Part shown: positions 19,738-28,230 of the stretch, piece by piece
Position numbering within the stretch: position 1 is the stretch's first letter
How the letters are laid out: each line of letters begins with the position of its first letter
Assembly (NCBI GenBank): GCA_031422555.1
Contig: JANPLZ010000144.1
Span: 1-54,764 of the forward strand
Direction: 5' to 3'
From: JANNAT01 sp031422555
GTDB taxonomy: Bacteria; Pseudomonadota; Alphaproteobacteria; Rhodobacterales; Rhodobacteraceae
DNA: 54,764 bases
Made by a program: the position numbers and the translations under genes
Notes under the pieces: generated by a model
What the model was told of the DNA's origin: nothing
Seen by the model: only the letters and a program-made list of their open reading frames with translations
The model's database searches: none

Positions 19738-20586
19738 TCAGGCCGTGCCGCCCCCATCGCGCCGGCCCGTCTCGCCAGCCGGGTGATGCGCGCGGATCAC
19801 CGCTTCGCACTGCGCGGCCAGATCTTTGCGCCCGCCAAAGGCGTCAACCGGCAGCGGGGGGTGAAAGATGATTTCAACCGAACCGGGGTTTTGGCTGGCC
19901 AGAATCATCAGCAGATGCGGCGCGAACCCCATATCACCCCACCAGCCGTAAAACCGCGCATCCGCCCCTTGCGGCGCGTGGTAAACCACGCTGACCGGCT
20001 GAATATGCAAGATATGATCCAGACCATGGCTGTAAAACGCGCCAAACAGCGTTGATTTGAAAGGCAATATCCGCACTGCATCAGTGCTGGTGCCTTCGGG
20101 AAAAAAGATCAACCGGTGCCCCGCGCGCAGCCGCGCCTCAAACAGTGCCTGTTGACGCTTTGCGTCAATGCCGCGACGGGCGATAAACACTGTGCCCGTA
20201 GCGCGCGCCAGCCAGCCGATACCCGCCCAGACCTGCACTTCGGCTTTGGCAACGAAATAGCCGCGCTGCACCGCGTTCAGCGCAAAAATATCCAGCCATG
20301 ACGCATGGTTGGCGACCACCGCGCCTTTGTGCCGCATTGGCGTGCCGACGGTGCGCAACCCGATCCCAAGGATCGGAAAGGCCGCGCGGCAAACCGCTTG
20401 GGTAATGAAGGGCGTCACCGGGCGGTTTTGGCCACACAGCGGGCGTTCCATAAGCCGCACCAGCACCAGCACCATCAACGCGCCATAGGTCAACGCGCCC
20501 AACACACCGCCGCGCCACAGCACCCGCAGCCACGCCGAAAGTGTCATGCGCGGCGATGCAATAACCGCCTTTTGCCAATCGCTCAT
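19738..20586 (-). CDS. olsA: Lyso-ornithine lipid O-acyltransferase (PlsC family)
   Basis: 282-residue membrane acyltransferase with the H-x4-D box NHASWLD, the FPEGTSTD block and an N-terminal hydrophobic anchor. PlsC-family proteins acylate lysolipids. The start overlaps the stop of the olsB-like gene (ATGA), and this pairing is the usual order for ornithine-lipid synthesis, so lyso-ornithine lipid is the likely acceptor. Without that neighbour it would be called a 1-acylglycerol-3-phosphate acyltransferase. Confidence 0.8.
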   Translation of the reverse strand: MSDWQKAVIASPRMTLSAWLRVLWRGGVLGALTYGALMVLVLVRLMERPLCGQNRPVTPFITQAVCRAAFPILGIGLRTVGTPMRHKGAVVANHASWLDIFALNAVQRGYFVAKAEVQVWAGIGWLARATGTVFIARRGIDAKRQQALFEARLRAGHRLIFFPEGTSTDAVRILPFKSTLFGAFYSHGLDHILHIQPVSVVYHAPQGADARFYGWWGDMGFAPHLLMILASQNPGSVEIIFHPPLPVDAFGGRKDLAAQCEAVIRAHHPAGETGRRDGGGTA

Positions 20587-21377
20587 CCGTCGCGCGCCTG
20601 TTTGCGCAGGTAATAGGCGCGGTGCTTTTCGCTCATGTTTTCGGTGTCCATCAGCAGGCAGACATCGGTGGTGTTAAAGCCGTGATCCACCCAAGCGCCG
20701 TCGCCGACAAACCCGCCCAGCCGCAGATAGGCCTTGATCAACGCAGGCGTCTGCGCCATCGCCGCTGCGCGATTTAGCCGATCGGGCGCGATCAGGTTCA
20801 TCTCCTGACGCTGTTCGGGCCTCGCGGTGACCCGCAAGTTGGGCGGTGCCAGATGGTGATGGTGCAGATACGACAGGGCCTGCGCCAGCCCTTGCGCATC
20901 GGTGCCGTGAAACGAGGCGGCGCCGAACATCACTTCGATGCCCCGCTCCAGCACATAATCGGCCAGCGCATTCCACAGCATGAACATCGCAGCCCCGCCC
21001 CGGTGATCGCGCTGCACACAGGACCGCCCCAGTTCCAATAGCCGCCGCCCGCTGGATTTAAGCGCGGTCAGATCATATTCCGTTTCCGAATAATACCGCC
21101 CCACCCGCGCCATCCGGTCAAAAGGCAGCAGGCGGTAAACGCCCACCACATCGGTCAGTTGCGCCGGATCGCCCGCCGGATCAATCAGCAGCAAATGGTC
21201 AAAAAACGGATCAAACTCATCTTGTTCCAGTTGATTTTCGTGGTCCACCAGCGGGCCGTTTGCCCCCAGTTCGGCCACGAACACCCCGTAGCGCAACCGC
21301 TGCGCCGCCCGCAAATCCCGCGCGTTTTGCGCCAATCGCACGGTATAAGGGGCGTCTTGGGCGGGCATGTGCGGCAC
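20583..21377 (-). CDS. olsB: L-ornithine N(alpha)-acyltransferase
   Basis: 264 residues, GNAT-type fold with the OlsB signatures RYGVFVAELG near residue 28, FDPFFDHLLLID, VGVYRLLP and ELGRSCVQRDHRGG. It transfers a 3-hydroxyacyl chain from ACP to ornithine, the first step of ornithine-lipid synthesis. It is the upstream member of the olsB-olsA pair. Confidence 0.85.
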   Translation of the reverse strand: MPHMPAQDAPYTVRLAQNARDLRAAQRLRYGVFVAELGANGPLVDHENQLEQDEFDPFFDHLLLIDPAGDPAQLTDVVGVYRLLPFDRMARVGRYYSETEYDLTALKSSGRRLLELGRSCVQRDHRGGAAMFMLWNALADYVLERGIEVMFGAASFHGTDAQGLAQALSYLHHHHLAPPNLRVTARPEQRQEMNLIAPDRLNRAAAMAQTPALIKAYLRLGGFVGDGAWVDHGFNTTDVCLLMDTENMSEKHRAYYLRKQARDG

Positions 21378-21531
21378 TTAATCCACGCGGATGATCAGGC
21401 GCTGTCTTAGGGTGCGGCCCAAGTGATTGCAACCGTCATGGCGCAAAAGGCTGCGGCCCGCCTTCGCGACAAACCCACGGAATAGCCCCGCGCGGCACAC
21501 TCGGGGGTTGAATTAACCATATGTTAATCCA

Positions 21532-21714
21532 TCATGGGTTCAGTGGCGTGAAATCCCGCTGCAACGTCACCTCGCCCATGTTCATCACCACCTTGCCTGC
21601 ATGTTCAAAATTCACCGTCACCCGCCCGTTGATCGCTGACTGCACCTGCCCCAAGCCCCAGTCGGGCTGGTTCGGATGGCGCACCAGCATCCCCGGTTCC
21701 AGCATCGCCGCCAT
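21532..21714 (-). CDS. DUF3553 domain small protein
   Basis: 60 residues: a short beta-rich protein with MLVRHPNQPDWGLGQVQSA and KVVMNMGEVTL. This is the UvrD-C-terminal/tudor-like DUF3553 type, a possible nucleic-acid-binding fold. ATG 21714 is chosen because a G-rich Shine-Dalgarno-like run precedes it; ATG 21705 is an alternative. Divergent from chpT with 33 bp between starts. In this strand the frame also continues upstream through chpT, which I regard as shadow. Confidence 0.75.
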   Translation of the reverse strand: MAAMLEPGMLVRHPNQPDWGLGQVQSAINGRVTVNFEHAGKVVMNMGEVTLQRDFTPLNP

Positions 21715-21747
21715 TCGTATCGCCCCCCAAGCCAAAGGATCCCCGCA

Positions 21748-22347
21748 ATGCCCGACAAGCCTGATCTTGCTGCTCTTGTGGGCTCTCGCATTTGCCACGA
21801 TCTTATCAGCCCGATTGGTGCCATCGGCAATGGGGTCGAATTGATGGTGATGGAAACTGCCACTTCCATGGGGCCGGAACTGGCGTTGATCAACGAAAGT
21901 GTCGGGCATGCCACCGCCCGTATCCGGTTTTTTCGGGTGGCCTTTGGGGCGACGGGCACCGATCAACGCATCGGGCGATCCGAGGTCAGCGCAATTTTGG
22001 CCGATATGTCGCATGGCGGCCGGGTCAGGATTGACTGGCTTAGCCCCGCCGATCTGCCGCGCCGCGATGTGAAACTGGTGTTCTTGCTGCTGCTTTGTGC
22101 CGAATCGGCGATGCCCTATGGCGGCAGCATTACAATTGAGCGCGGCGACACCCGCTGGATGCTGCATGCCACCTCTGCCAAGCTGAAAATCGACACTGGC
22201 CTTTGGGAATGTCTGGCCGATCCGCATGCCATTGCCGATATCGGCCCGGCGCAAGTGCAGTTTCTGCTGGTGCCCGAAGAAATCAGCCGCCAACACCGCC
22301 GCCTGAGTGCCGAGCTATCGGCCACCGAAATTCGTCTCAGCTTCTGA
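21748..22347 (+). CDS. chpT: Histidine phosphotransferase ChpT
   Basis: 199 residues. The phosphorylated His lies in SRICHDLISPIGAIGNGVEL, the dimerisation helices follow, and the C-terminal half is the degenerate ATPase-like fold of the HPTransfase family. ChpT relays phosphate from CckA to CtrA and CpdR, controlling cell cycle, motility and, in Rhodobacteraceae, gene-transfer agents. Start at MPDKPDLAAL (AAAGGA upstream). The 3' end overlaps the convergent proA by 11 bp. Confidence 0.9.
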   Translation: MPDKPDLAALVGSRICHDLISPIGAIGNGVELMVMETATSMGPELALINESVGHATARIRFFRVAFGATGTDQRIGRSEVSAILADMSHGGRVRIDWLSPADLPRRDVKLVFLLLLCAESAMPYGGSITIERGDTRWMLHATSAKLKIDTGLWECLADPHAIADIGPAQVQFLLVPEEISRQHRRLSAELSATEIRLSF

Positions 22348-23611
22348 CAGCACCGTCGCCAGTGACCAGATATTTGAAGCTGGTCAGTTGCTCCGCCCCC
22401 ACCGGGCCGCGCGCGTGCATCTTGCCGGTGGCAATACCGATCTCGCCACCCATGCCAAATTCGCCACCATCGGCAAACTGAGTGCTGGCGTTGCGCATCA
22501 GAATAGCCGAATCCAGCCGCTGCATGAACCGCGCGGCGGTGGCGTCGTTTTCGGTCAGGATGCTTTCGGTGTGATTGCTGCCATAGTGGCGGATATGCGC
22601 AATGGCTTCATCCACCCCGTCCACCAGTTTTACCGCAATGATCATGTCCAAAAATTCGCGGCCAAAATCATCCGGGGCTGCCTGCACCGTGCCGGGAATT
22701 TTCAACAACGCGCCCGTCGTGCGCACTTCTACCCCGGCCCGCAGCAAATCCTCGATCAACACCGCGCCATGTTTGGTGAAAAACGGCCAGTCGATCAGCA
22801 AACATTCCACCGCACCGCACACCCCGGTGCGCCGGGTCTTGGCGTTCAACACCACCCGGCGGGCTTTTGCCAGATCGGCGTCGCGGTCGGCGTAAATATG
22901 GCAAATGCCCTCAAGATGCGCAAACACCGGCACCCGGGCGTCGCGCTGCACCAAACCGACAAGGCCCTTGCCACCACGGGGCACGATCACGTCGATAAAC
23001 CCGGTGGCCTGCACCATGGCGGTGACCATGGCGCGGTCCTGGGTGGGCACCAGTTGGATCGCGGCCTCGGGCAGGCCCGCGTCGCGCAGGCCTTGGACCA
23101 TGCAAGCATGAATGGCGCGGCACGACTGCGCGCTGTCCGATCCACCGCGCAATATCACCGCGTTGCCCGCCTTCAGACACAGCGCCCCGGCATCCGCCGT
23201 CACATTGGGGCGCGATTCGTAAATCACCCCCACGACACCCAACGGCGTTGCAACGCGCTGAATATGCAGCCCGTTCGGGCGGTCCCATTCGGCCAAAATC
23301 CGGCCCACTGGATCGGGTTGCTCGGCAATCGCGCGCAAGCCGTCCACCACGGCGCGAATGCGCGCCTCGGTCAGGGTTAGGCGGTCAACCGCCGCCCCGG
23401 TCAACCCTTTGTCACGCGCAAAATCCAGATCAAGGCTGTTGGCATCCAATATCGCCTCGCGCTGCGCCCAGATCGCATGCGCCGCCGAAATCAGCGCCGC
23501 GTATTTCCGCTCTGCCCCGACATAGGCCAACTCCGCCGCCGCCGCACGCGCAGCAGCCCCCATGGTGGCCATCAAATCCGATGTCGCAACTTCCATCCCC
23601 AGGCCCTTCAT
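22337..23611 (-). CDS. proA: Gamma-glutamyl phosphate reductase
   Basis: 424-residue aldehyde-dehydrogenase-fold enzyme of proline synthesis that reduces the product of ProB. The catalytic Cys is in TRRTGVCGAVECLLID; other blocks are YESRPNVTADA, KAGNAVILRGGSDS and GSNHTESILT. The first ATG (23609-23611) lies inside the dispersed TTCATTTTGG motif and a second in-frame Met is at 23596; the MKxL start resembles relatives. Confidence 0.95.
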   Translation of the reverse strand: MKGLGMEVATSDLMATMGAAARAAAAELAYVGAERKYAALISAAHAIWAQREAILDANSLDLDFARDKGLTGAAVDRLTLTEARIRAVVDGLRAIAEQPDPVGRILAEWDRPNGLHIQRVATPLGVVGVIYESRPNVTADAGALCLKAGNAVILRGGSDSAQSCRAIHACMVQGLRDAGLPEAAIQLVPTQDRAMVTAMVQATGFIDVIVPRGGKGLVGLVQRDARVPVFAHLEGICHIYADRDADLAKARRVVLNAKTRRTGVCGAVECLLIDWPFFTKHGAVLIEDLLRAGVEVRTTGALLKIPGTVQAAPDDFGREFLDMIIAVKLVDGVDEAIAHIRHYGSNHTESILTENDATAARFMQRLDSAILMRNASTQFADGGEFGMGGEIGIATGKMHARGPVGAEQLTSFKYLVTGDGAVRS

Positions 23612-23640
23612 TTTGGCTTAAATACCTCCCGCCGGAGGCA
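23607..23640. repeat. Dispersed intergenic motif overlapping the proA start
   Basis: Second copy of the TTCATTTTGG-n-TTAAATAC motif (see 8879), here followed by the hairpin CCTCC-CGCC-GGAGG. On the proA strand this reads GGAGG about 14 nt before the ATG, so the repeat also supplies the proA start codon. Confidence 0.55.
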
Positions 23641-23680
23641 CCGCCATGTCCGCAAATCCCTGCATAGACAGGATAAAGCC

Positions 23681-23702
23681 AAAAATTTTAGATAAAATTT
23701 TT
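23681..23702. repeat. AT-only 22-bp inverted repeat between proB and proA
   Basis: AAAAATTTTA and its exact complement flank GA, giving a perfect 10-bp-arm palindrome made almost only of A and T inside GC-rich DNA. It lies in the 107-bp gap between proB and proA. It could act as a protein site or a transcript stem; no U run follows. Confidence 0.5.
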
Positions 23703-23718
23703 CGCCCCCCTACCCCCG

Positions 23719-24846
23719 TCAGACCACCATATCATCGCGGTGGATCAGCGCCGCGCGCCCGGCATAGCCCAGAATGGCCTCTATCTGCCCAGACCGGTGC
23801 CCCGCAATCAACTGCGCCTCAGCCGCTGTGTAACGCACCAGACCTTTGCCCAACACATCCCCCGCAGGCGACAGAATCGCCACCGGATCACCGCGCCCGA
23901 AATTGCCCGATACCGCCGTCACCCCGGCGGGCAGCAGCGATTTACCCGCCATCAACGCCGTCACGGCGCCTGCGTCCAGCCGCACGTCGCCGCGCGGCTT
24001 CATCGCGTTGATCCAGCGTTTGCGCGCCGCTTGCGGATCGCTTTGCGCCACAAACCACGTCCGCGCCGCCCCTGTTGCCAAGGCTTGCAGCGGGCGCAGC
24101 ACCGATCCTTCCATGATCGCCATCGCGCAGCCGCCGGCAATCGCGGTTTTGGCGGCCATCAATTTGGTTTTCATCCCGCCCTTGGACAGACCCGAGATCG
24201 ACTCGCCCGCCATCGCCTCGATCGAGGGGGTGATTTTTTCAATCAGATCAAAGCGCTGTGCGGACGGGTCTTGCTGCGGGTTGGCAGAATAAAACCCATC
24301 GACATCCGACAGCAAGATCAACTGATCCGCGCCCACCGTCACCGCGATTTGCGCCGCCAGCCGGTCATTGTCGCCAAAGCGAATTTCGTCGGTGGCCACG
24401 GTGTCATTTTCGTTCACAATCGGCACCACGCCAAAGCCCAGCAGGGTTTCCATCGTGGCCCGGCTGTTCAGATAGCGGCGCCGGTCCATGGTGTCTTCCA
24501 GCGTGACCAGCACTTGCGCCGTGGTGATGCCATGCGGGGCCAGCACTTCTTCATAGGCACGTGCCAGCCGGATTTGCCCCACCGCCGCCGCCGCCTGTGA
24601 TTGTTCCAGCGTCAGGACGCCGTCGCCCAGATCAAGCACCTTGCGGCCCAGCGCAATAGAGCCTGATGACACCAGCACCACATCGGTGCCACGCGCCTTG
24701 GTGTCGGCCACATCTTGCGCAAGGGCGGTCAGCCAGCCCTGTTTCAGCCCCGTTTTTTGGTCCACCAGCAAGGCCGAGCCGATTTTGACCACCAGCCGTT
24801 TGGCCGCGCGCACATCCGGGGCCACCAGTGGCGTCAGGGCTGCCAA
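23719..24846 (-). CDS. proB: Glutamate 5-kinase
   Basis: 375 residues. The amino-acid kinase domain (about 1-265) has VVKIGSALLVD, VSSGSIALG, NENDTVATDEIRFGDND and DVDGFYSANP; a PUA domain follows (about 285-365, KSLLPAGVTAVSGNFGRGDPV). It phosphorylates glutamate for proline synthesis and is feedback-inhibited by proline in the family. The start is TTG 24846 or an in-frame GTG about 20 nt later; with TTG it overlaps the obgE stop by 13 bp. Confidence 0.93.
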   Translation of the reverse strand: MAALTPLVAPDVRAAKRLVVKIGSALLVDQKTGLKQGWLTALAQDVADTKARGTDVVLVSSGSIALGRKVLDLGDGVLTLEQSQAAAAVGQIRLARAYEEVLAPHGITTAQVLVTLEDTMDRRRYLNSRATMETLLGFGVVPIVNENDTVATDEIRFGDNDRLAAQIAVTVGADQLILLSDVDGFYSANPQQDPSAQRFDLIEKITPSIEAMAGESISGLSKGGMKTKLMAAKTAIAGGCAMAIMEGSVLRPLQALATGAARTWFVAQSDPQAARKRWINAMKPRGDVRLDAGAVTALMAGKSLLPAGVTAVSGNFGRGDPVAILSPAGDVLGKGLVRYTAAEAQLIAGHRSGQIEAILGYAGRAALIHRDDMVV

Positions 24847-25856
24847 GGTGTCAAATCCACCACGGCGGACCCTTGCTTTATCTGCGCATGCAGCGCGCGC
24901 AGCGTCTCCGTCAGCCCCAGCCCAGAGACGCCCGAAATCACAAACACCGGACCACCCGAGGCTTTTTCCAGCGCTTTACGCCGCGCGGAAATGGTTTTGG
25001 CATCCAGCGCATCGCATTTGTTCAGAGCAACAATCCGGGGTTTGTCGCCCAATTCCGACGCATAAGCCTCCAACTCATGCACGATGGTGCGGTAATCCTT
25101 GGTGATGGTCGATGAGGTGCCATCGACCAGATGCAAAAGCACTTTACAGCGCTCGACATGGGCCAGAAACTGCATGCCAAGGCCCCGGCCTTCGGACGCG
25201 CCTTCAATCAGGCCCGGAATATCGGCCATCACAAATTCCGCGCCGTCAATGCCGACAACGCCAAGGTTTGGCACCAGCGTGGTAAAGGGATAATCGGCAA
25301 TCTTGGGCCGGGCGTTCGAAACGGCGGCCAGAAACGTTGATTTGCCCGCATTGGGCAGACCCACCAGCCCCGCATCGGCGATCAGTTTCAGCCGCAGCCA
25401 GATCGTGCGTTCAACACCTTCCTGCCCCGGGTTGGCCCGCGTGGGCGAGCGGTTGGTGGAGGATTTGAACGCCAGATTGCCCCAGCCGCCATTGCCGCCA
25501 CGCGCCAGTTGCACGCGCTGGCCGACCAGCACCAGATCGGCGATCACGGTTTCTTCGTCTTCGTCCAGAATTTCGGTGCCCACCGGCACTTTCAACCAGA
25601 TATCATCGCCGGTCTTGCCGGTGCGCTGGCTGCCCATGCCGCCTTGGCCGGATTTGGCAAAGAAATGCTGCTGATAGCGAAAGTCGATCAGCGTGTTCAA
25701 ACCGTCAACCGCAATCGCCCAGACCGACCCGCCATTGCCGCCATCGCCACCATCGGGGCCGCCGAATTCGACGAATTTCTCACGCCGAAACGACACGCAC
25801 CCCGCCCCACCGCCGCCCGAGCGGATATAGACTTTGGACAGATCGAGGAATTTCAT
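24834..25856 (-). CDS. obgE: Obg family GTPase
   Basis: 340 residues. N-terminal glycine-rich Obg fold (about 1-158, SGGGGAGCVSFRREKFVEFGGPDGG in part), then the GTPase domain with G1 GLPNAGKST, G3 DIPGLIEGA and G4 NKCD. Essential factor in 50S ribosome maturation and stress control. It precedes proB in the same direction, as is usual in Rhodobacteraceae. Confidence 0.95.
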   Translation of the reverse strand: MKFLDLSKVYIRSGGGGAGCVSFRREKFVEFGGPDGGDGGNGGSVWAIAVDGLNTLIDFRYQQHFFAKSGQGGMGSQRTGKTGDDIWLKVPVGTEILDEDEETVIADLVLVGQRVQLARGGNGGWGNLAFKSSTNRSPTRANPGQEGVERTIWLRLKLIADAGLVGLPNAGKSTFLAAVSNARPKIADYPFTTLVPNLGVVGIDGAEFVMADIPGLIEGASEGRGLGMQFLAHVERCKVLLHLVDGTSSTITKDYRTIVHELEAYASELGDKPRIVALNKCDALDAKTISARRKALEKASGGPVFVISGVSGLGLTETLRALHAQIKQGSAVVDLTPWQP

Positions 25857-25971
25857 GGCGCAAGGCTTTCAAAGGTTAGGGCGTGCGATACCCGATCGCG
25901 GCAACAGGCTCAAGCCTTGCGTCGCGGCGCCGTGCGCGCGGGCGCTGCGTTGGCACGCCCTCTTGCCGGGT

Positions 25972-26493
25972 TCAGGCTTGCGCCCTCCAGTCGGCACGGG
26001 TCAGTCGCATGTCAAAGCCATCGGCGACCACGCCGCGGGCGCGCGACATCTCGGCGGTTGCGGCGGTGACGACAAAGCCCAGTTTGGTCAGCAAGGCCAT
26101 TGATCCTGCGTTATCCGCCCAGACCCCGGCAGTGATCTGGTCCAGAACCAACGTGTCAAAAGCGTGCCCTATCGCCCGGCGGCAGGCGTGATGGGCAAAG
26201 CCTTGGCGCTGATGGGCGGGGGCGATCATATAGCCCAATTCGCCGTTGGTCACCGCCACGGTGCCAATCAGCGCACCCGCCAGACAAACCCCCCAGACAA
26301 AGCCATCGCCCGTGAAAGGCACCACCCGGCTGGCGCTGAAGGCCGGATCGGGTGGCCAGGGAAAGCTGCCCAACTGGCGCACCACGTGCCAGTCTGACAC
26401 GATGGCATGCAGCGCGCCCGCATCAGACGGGTGCAGCGCGCGAAAGGTCAGATGCGGTGGCGTCATGGCTTGCGGTGCGCCCATCCTTGCCAC
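25972..26493 (-). CDS. GNAT family N-acetyltransferase
   Basis: 173 residues with the acetyl-CoA-binding segment YMIAPAHQRQGFAHHACRRAI and a typical RimJ/RimL-like layout (TFRALHPSDA at the start, NAGSMALLTKLGF near the end). The GTG at 26493 is one base after the stop of the preceding GNAT gene, consistent with coupling; Met codons at 26484 and 26466 are alternatives. Substrate unknown. Confidence 0.8.
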   Translation of the reverse strand: MARMGAPQAMTPPHLTFRALHPSDAGALHAIVSDWHVVRQLGSFPWPPDPAFSASRVVPFTGDGFVWGVCLAGALIGTVAVTNGELGYMIAPAHQRQGFAHHACRRAIGHAFDTLVLDQITAGVWADNAGSMALLTKLGFVVTAATAEMSRARGVVADGFDMRLTRADWRAQA

Positions 26494-26494
26494 A

Positions 26495-27040
26495 CTAGTC
26501 CAGCTTTTTTACATAGGTCCAGGTCGGCACGCGGGCGGCGCGGGCCACTGAAAATGTCTCAGCGTCGCCCAGATAGCCAAATCCCGCCTGCGTCAGAACC
26601 GCCGCCGACGCCGGGTTATCCTGAAACACTTCGGCAAACACCGTGCGGTTGGCCAAAGGGTTCGCCGCCATCAGCGCGGCCACCGCATCCGAGGCAATCC
26701 CGGTGTTCCAGAACGCCGGAGCCACCCAATAGCCGATTTCAGACTGGCCGCGGTCCATCGGTTTCAGGCTGATCACGCCCAAAACTTCGGACAACCCCGC
26801 GGCCGTGCCATCCATCACCCAGATGGTGCCGCGGGTTGCCCCCGACATGGCCCGCGCGATAAAGGATTCGGTCGCGCCGGGCGGCAAGGGATGCGGGATA
26901 GACCGGGTTGCTTCGGCCACCCTGATATCACCGGCATACATCGCACACAGGCCCGCATCGGATTTGCGCATGGCGCGCAGCACAAAGCGGCCAGCGGCGA
27001 TCTGGACAGTCTCAACGGTAGGGATCGTGGCAATCGTCAT
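26495..27040 (-). CDS. GNAT family N-acetyltransferase, RimJ/RimL type
   Basis: 181 residues. The acetyl-CoA segment is EIGYWVAPAFWNTGIASDAVAALM and NPASAAVLTQAGFGYLG follows, as in RimJ/RimL-like ribosomal-protein or small-molecule acetyltransferases. Start MTIATIP (27040) has a purine-rich site upstream. Two GNAT genes in tandem between rpmA and obgE are a familiar arrangement in this family. Confidence 0.82.
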   Translation of the reverse strand: MTIATIPTVETVQIAAGRFVLRAMRKSDAGLCAMYAGDIRVAEATRSIPHPLPPGATESFIARAMSGATRGTIWVMDGTAAGLSEVLGVISLKPMDRGQSEIGYWVAPAFWNTGIASDAVAALMAANPLANRTVFAEVFQDNPASAAVLTQAGFGYLGDAETFSVARAARVPTWTYVKKLD

Positions 27041-27104
27041 CGCAGCCCCCTGAAATTGCAGGATAAGGTTTGGCCCCGCCCCGGATTTGGGGCTCAAAAC
27101 GCAC

Positions 27105-27134
27105 AAGGGGACCGGTCTTTCGACCGATCCCCTT
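27105..27134 (-). terminator. Hairpin downstream of rpmA
   Basis: A 13-bp stem with one mismatch (AAGGGGACCGGTC / GACCGATCCCCTT) and a 4-nt loop, 27 bp after the rpmA stop. On the minus strand it is followed by GTGCGTTTT. It probably ends the rplU-rpmA transcript. Confidence 0.65.
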
Positions 27135-27160
27135 GTTACATCTGATTGTAACGGTTCGGC

Positions 27161-27430
27161 TTATTCGGCGGCTTTCGCGGCGGGAAGCACCGAGATAAAG
27201 GTGCGACCTTTCATGCCTTTTTTGAATGTCACATGACCTTCAACCTTGGCAAACAGCGTGTGATCGGTGCCCATACCCACGCCTTCACCCGGAAACCATG
27301 TGGTTCCGCGCTGACGCACGATGATATTGCCCGGAATGGCCACTTGGCCGCCGAACAATTTCACGCCAAGACGGCGACCCGCGCTGTCGCGGCCGTTGCG
27401 GGATGAACCGCCTGCTTTTTTGTGTGCCAT
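27161..27430 (-). CDS. rpmA: 50S ribosomal protein L27
   Basis: 89 residues, full length. MAHKKAGGSSRNGRDSAGRR at the N-terminus and the conserved QRGTTWFPGEGVGMG core identify L27, which sits at the peptidyl-transferase centre. It follows rplU by 6 bp. Confidence 0.97.
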   Translation of the reverse strand: MAHKKAGGSSRNGRDSAGRRLGVKLFGGQVAIPGNIIVRQRGTTWFPGEGVGMGTDHTLFAKVEGHVTFKKGMKGRTFISVLPAAKAAE

Positions 27431-27436
27431 CTGGTG

Positions 27437-27895
27437 TTACTCCGAAACAGCAGCGGCCTTGGCGGCGCGCTTGGGTTTTGCAGGGGCTTCCACGGCCACA
27501 GGGGCCGCAGCAGCGGTGGAATGTGCCGCACGACGTGCAATTGCGGTGTTTGTGGCCGCAGCCACGCCCGACTTGGCAGCCCCGGTTGCCATCACTTCGG
27601 TCACACGCACCAGCGTCAGGTGCTGGCGGTGGCCTTTGGTGCGCTGCGAGCTGTGCTTGCGGCGACGCTTGACGAAGTGGATCAGCTTTTCGCCTTTGAT
27701 CTGGTCGATGACTTCGGCCTGCACCGCTGCACCGGCCACAAAAGGCACGCCGATGGTCAGCGTCTCGCCGCCAACCATCAAAATATCGTTGAACTGGATC
27801 TTTTGACCAGCCACCGCGTCAAGCTTTTCAAGCCGCAGAACGTCACCCGCCTGCACTTTGTATTGCTTGCCGCCCGTTTTCAGGACCGCGAACAT
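27437..27895 (-). CDS. rplU: 50S ribosomal protein L21
   Basis: 152 residues: a normal L21 core (about 1-103; FAVLKTGGKQYKVQAGD at the start and KRRRKHSSQRTKGHRQHLTLVRV) plus an Ala/Lys-rich C-terminal tail of about 50 residues. Such tails occur in alphaproteobacterial L21. First gene of rplU-rpmA. Confidence 0.96.
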   Translation of the reverse strand: MFAVLKTGGKQYKVQAGDVLRLEKLDAVAGQKIQFNDILMVGGETLTIGVPFVAGAAVQAEVIDQIKGEKLIHFVKRRRKHSSQRTKGHRQHLTLVRVTEVMATGAAKSGVAAATNTAIARRAAHSTAAAAPVAVEAPAKPKRAAKAAAVSE

Positions 27896-28230
27896 GGGTC
27901 TTTCCTTCTTTTGCTTCGCATCCGTTGGCCCCCATCTAAGGGTGTTTGTGGGTTGCCCCGCCGAGAACAGCGCGCCCCTAAAGGGCGGTATGAATAAAAC
28001 CCGCGCAGATTCGCATCTGATCGGGATGGCGCGTGATACGGGGGTGCGGCTGGGCTGTCAAGCGCAGGCCGCGCGGTGGACCCGGCGCGCAAGGCCACCG
28101 CGCGCATCATCCGCGCGCGATCTTGGGGTCGGCAATGGTGCCGTTCTGATTTTACAGCCCAAATCTGGATGGCAGCGCATTGCCAAAAATTACTTCGGCC
28201 CCCGATCAGGCCTGCCCGGTCGCCGCCCGT
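27896..28230. other. Intergenic region upstream of rplU
   Basis: 335 bp with no credible gene. It holds the rplU promoter (28033-28061) and a leader of about 130 nt before the rplU start, long enough for an autoregulatory structure, although I do not recognise a known L21 leader. The distal half is the 3' flank of the DUF2059 gene. Confidence 0.5.
28033..28061 (-). promoter_or_regulatory. Putative sigma-70 promoter of rplU-rpmA
   Basis: TTGACA (28061-28056), a 17-nt spacer and TATCAC (28038-28033) on the minus strand. The -35 is perfect consensus and the spacing optimal. Transcription would begin about 130 nt before the rplU start. Confidence 0.65.

Noticed and set aside
21715..22296. Upstream extension of the DUF3553 gene through chpT
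   Set aside because: It would make a 254-aa fusion antisense to chpT; only the last 60 residues resemble DUF3553 and a good start exists at 21714.
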